A stretch of 64,000 bases of DNA, taken from Corynebacterium yudongzhengii (GTDB lineage: Bacteria; Actinomycetota; Actinomycetes; Mycobacteriales; Mycobacteriaceae). Positions 63,939 through 64,000 of the stretch are shown here, piece by piece. The stretch spans positions 1,364,001-1,428,000 of the forward strand of contig NZ_CP026947.1 of the NCBI RefSeq assembly GCF_003065405.1, given 5' to 3'. The notes under the pieces are model-generated. The model did not search any database. It was not told where the DNA came from and saw nothing but the letters and a program-made list of their open reading frames with translations. A program made the translations under genes and the position numbers. Each line of letters starts with the position of its first letter. Position 1 is the stretch's first letter.

Positions 63939-64000
63939 TATTTGACCGGGGTGCGTGCGAGTGGCGTACGTACGGTGCCCCACCAGTCCCGTTCGCCTCG

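Larger units (their letters stand above)
63262..64000. other. repeat-filled intergenic region to right edge
   Basis: No gene is supported. Three family-A repeats occupy 63392-63497, 63624-63714 and 63833-63938; the spacers are unrelated. ORFs here are translations of the repeats. Confidence 0.7.

Overview
The window looks like a chromosomal segment of a high-GC actinobacterium, most likely a Corynebacterium. The evidence is gene content and order: ilvB-ilvN-ilvC next to an MscCG-type mechanosensitive channel with a C-terminal extension and an ilvD neighbourhood, serA-leuB, leuC-leuD divergent from an IclR-type regulator resembling LtbR, gltX beside tRNA-Gln/tRNA-Glu, an oxaloacetate decarboxylase-type FAH protein, and a thiL-ung-DAK2-recG-rsmD-coaD operon. 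Several genes start at or just after a -10 box without a Shine-Dalgarno sequence (leaderless starts), also typical of this group.

Layout. 0-1.3 kb: the 3' part of cydA, followed by an apparent internal deletion joining the first codons of cydB to the ATPase domain of a CydC/CydD-type ABC protein. 1.3-5 kb: a two-gene operon of an SbnA-like cysteine-synthase homologue and a 912-residue fusion of an FAD/NAD(P)-binding domain to a PLP decarboxylase domain (possible diaminopropionate/metallophore chemistry). 5-10.9 kb: secreted metallophosphoesterase, PcaC, PhzF, 3-hydroxyacyl-CoA dehydrogenase, ChrA and PanD. 10.9-13 kb: an insertion zone with an IS3-like transposase remnant and a complete IS256-family element. 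13-20.7 kb: an eight-gene minus-strand operon (thiL to a TSUP permease). 20.7-28.6 kb: DUF3515 protein, ddl, gpsA, a Nudix-phosphatase, leuDC and ltbR. 29.7-37.7 kb: about 7.8 kb of accessory genes (GNAT, NhaC-type transporter, lipase-like hydrolase, M20 amidohydrolase, AbgT transporter) between two identical tRNA-Glu(CTC) genes. 37.7-45 kb: tRNA-Gln, gltX, secreted esterase, isochorismate synthase, odx, exonuclease and a cNMP/CBS/DUF294 protein. 45.5-52.7 kb: two paralogous lipoproteins on either side of serA-leuB, and a lone DUF262 protein. 52.7-54 kb: a gene-poor stretch with a decayed tRNA-Met-like 3' half. 54-63.3 kb: ilvBNC with a leader-peptide attenuator, mscCG, a PH-domain membrane protein, ilvD and a GT87 glycosyltransferase.

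Functionally the window is rich in branched-chain amino-acid synthesis (ilvBNC, ilvD, leuB, leuCD, ltbR) with serine (serA), pantothenate/CoA (panD, coaD), thiamine (thiL) and cell-wall (ddl) biosynthesis. The most unusual signals are non-coding: at least eight copies of a roughly 100-bp imperfect palindromic repeat in three intergenic clusters (21.7-22.4, 45.0-45.4, 63.4-63.9 kb) and two copies of a different 107-bp long-stem inverted repeat (21.9 and 37.4 kb). I see no CRISPR array, rRNA or prophage.
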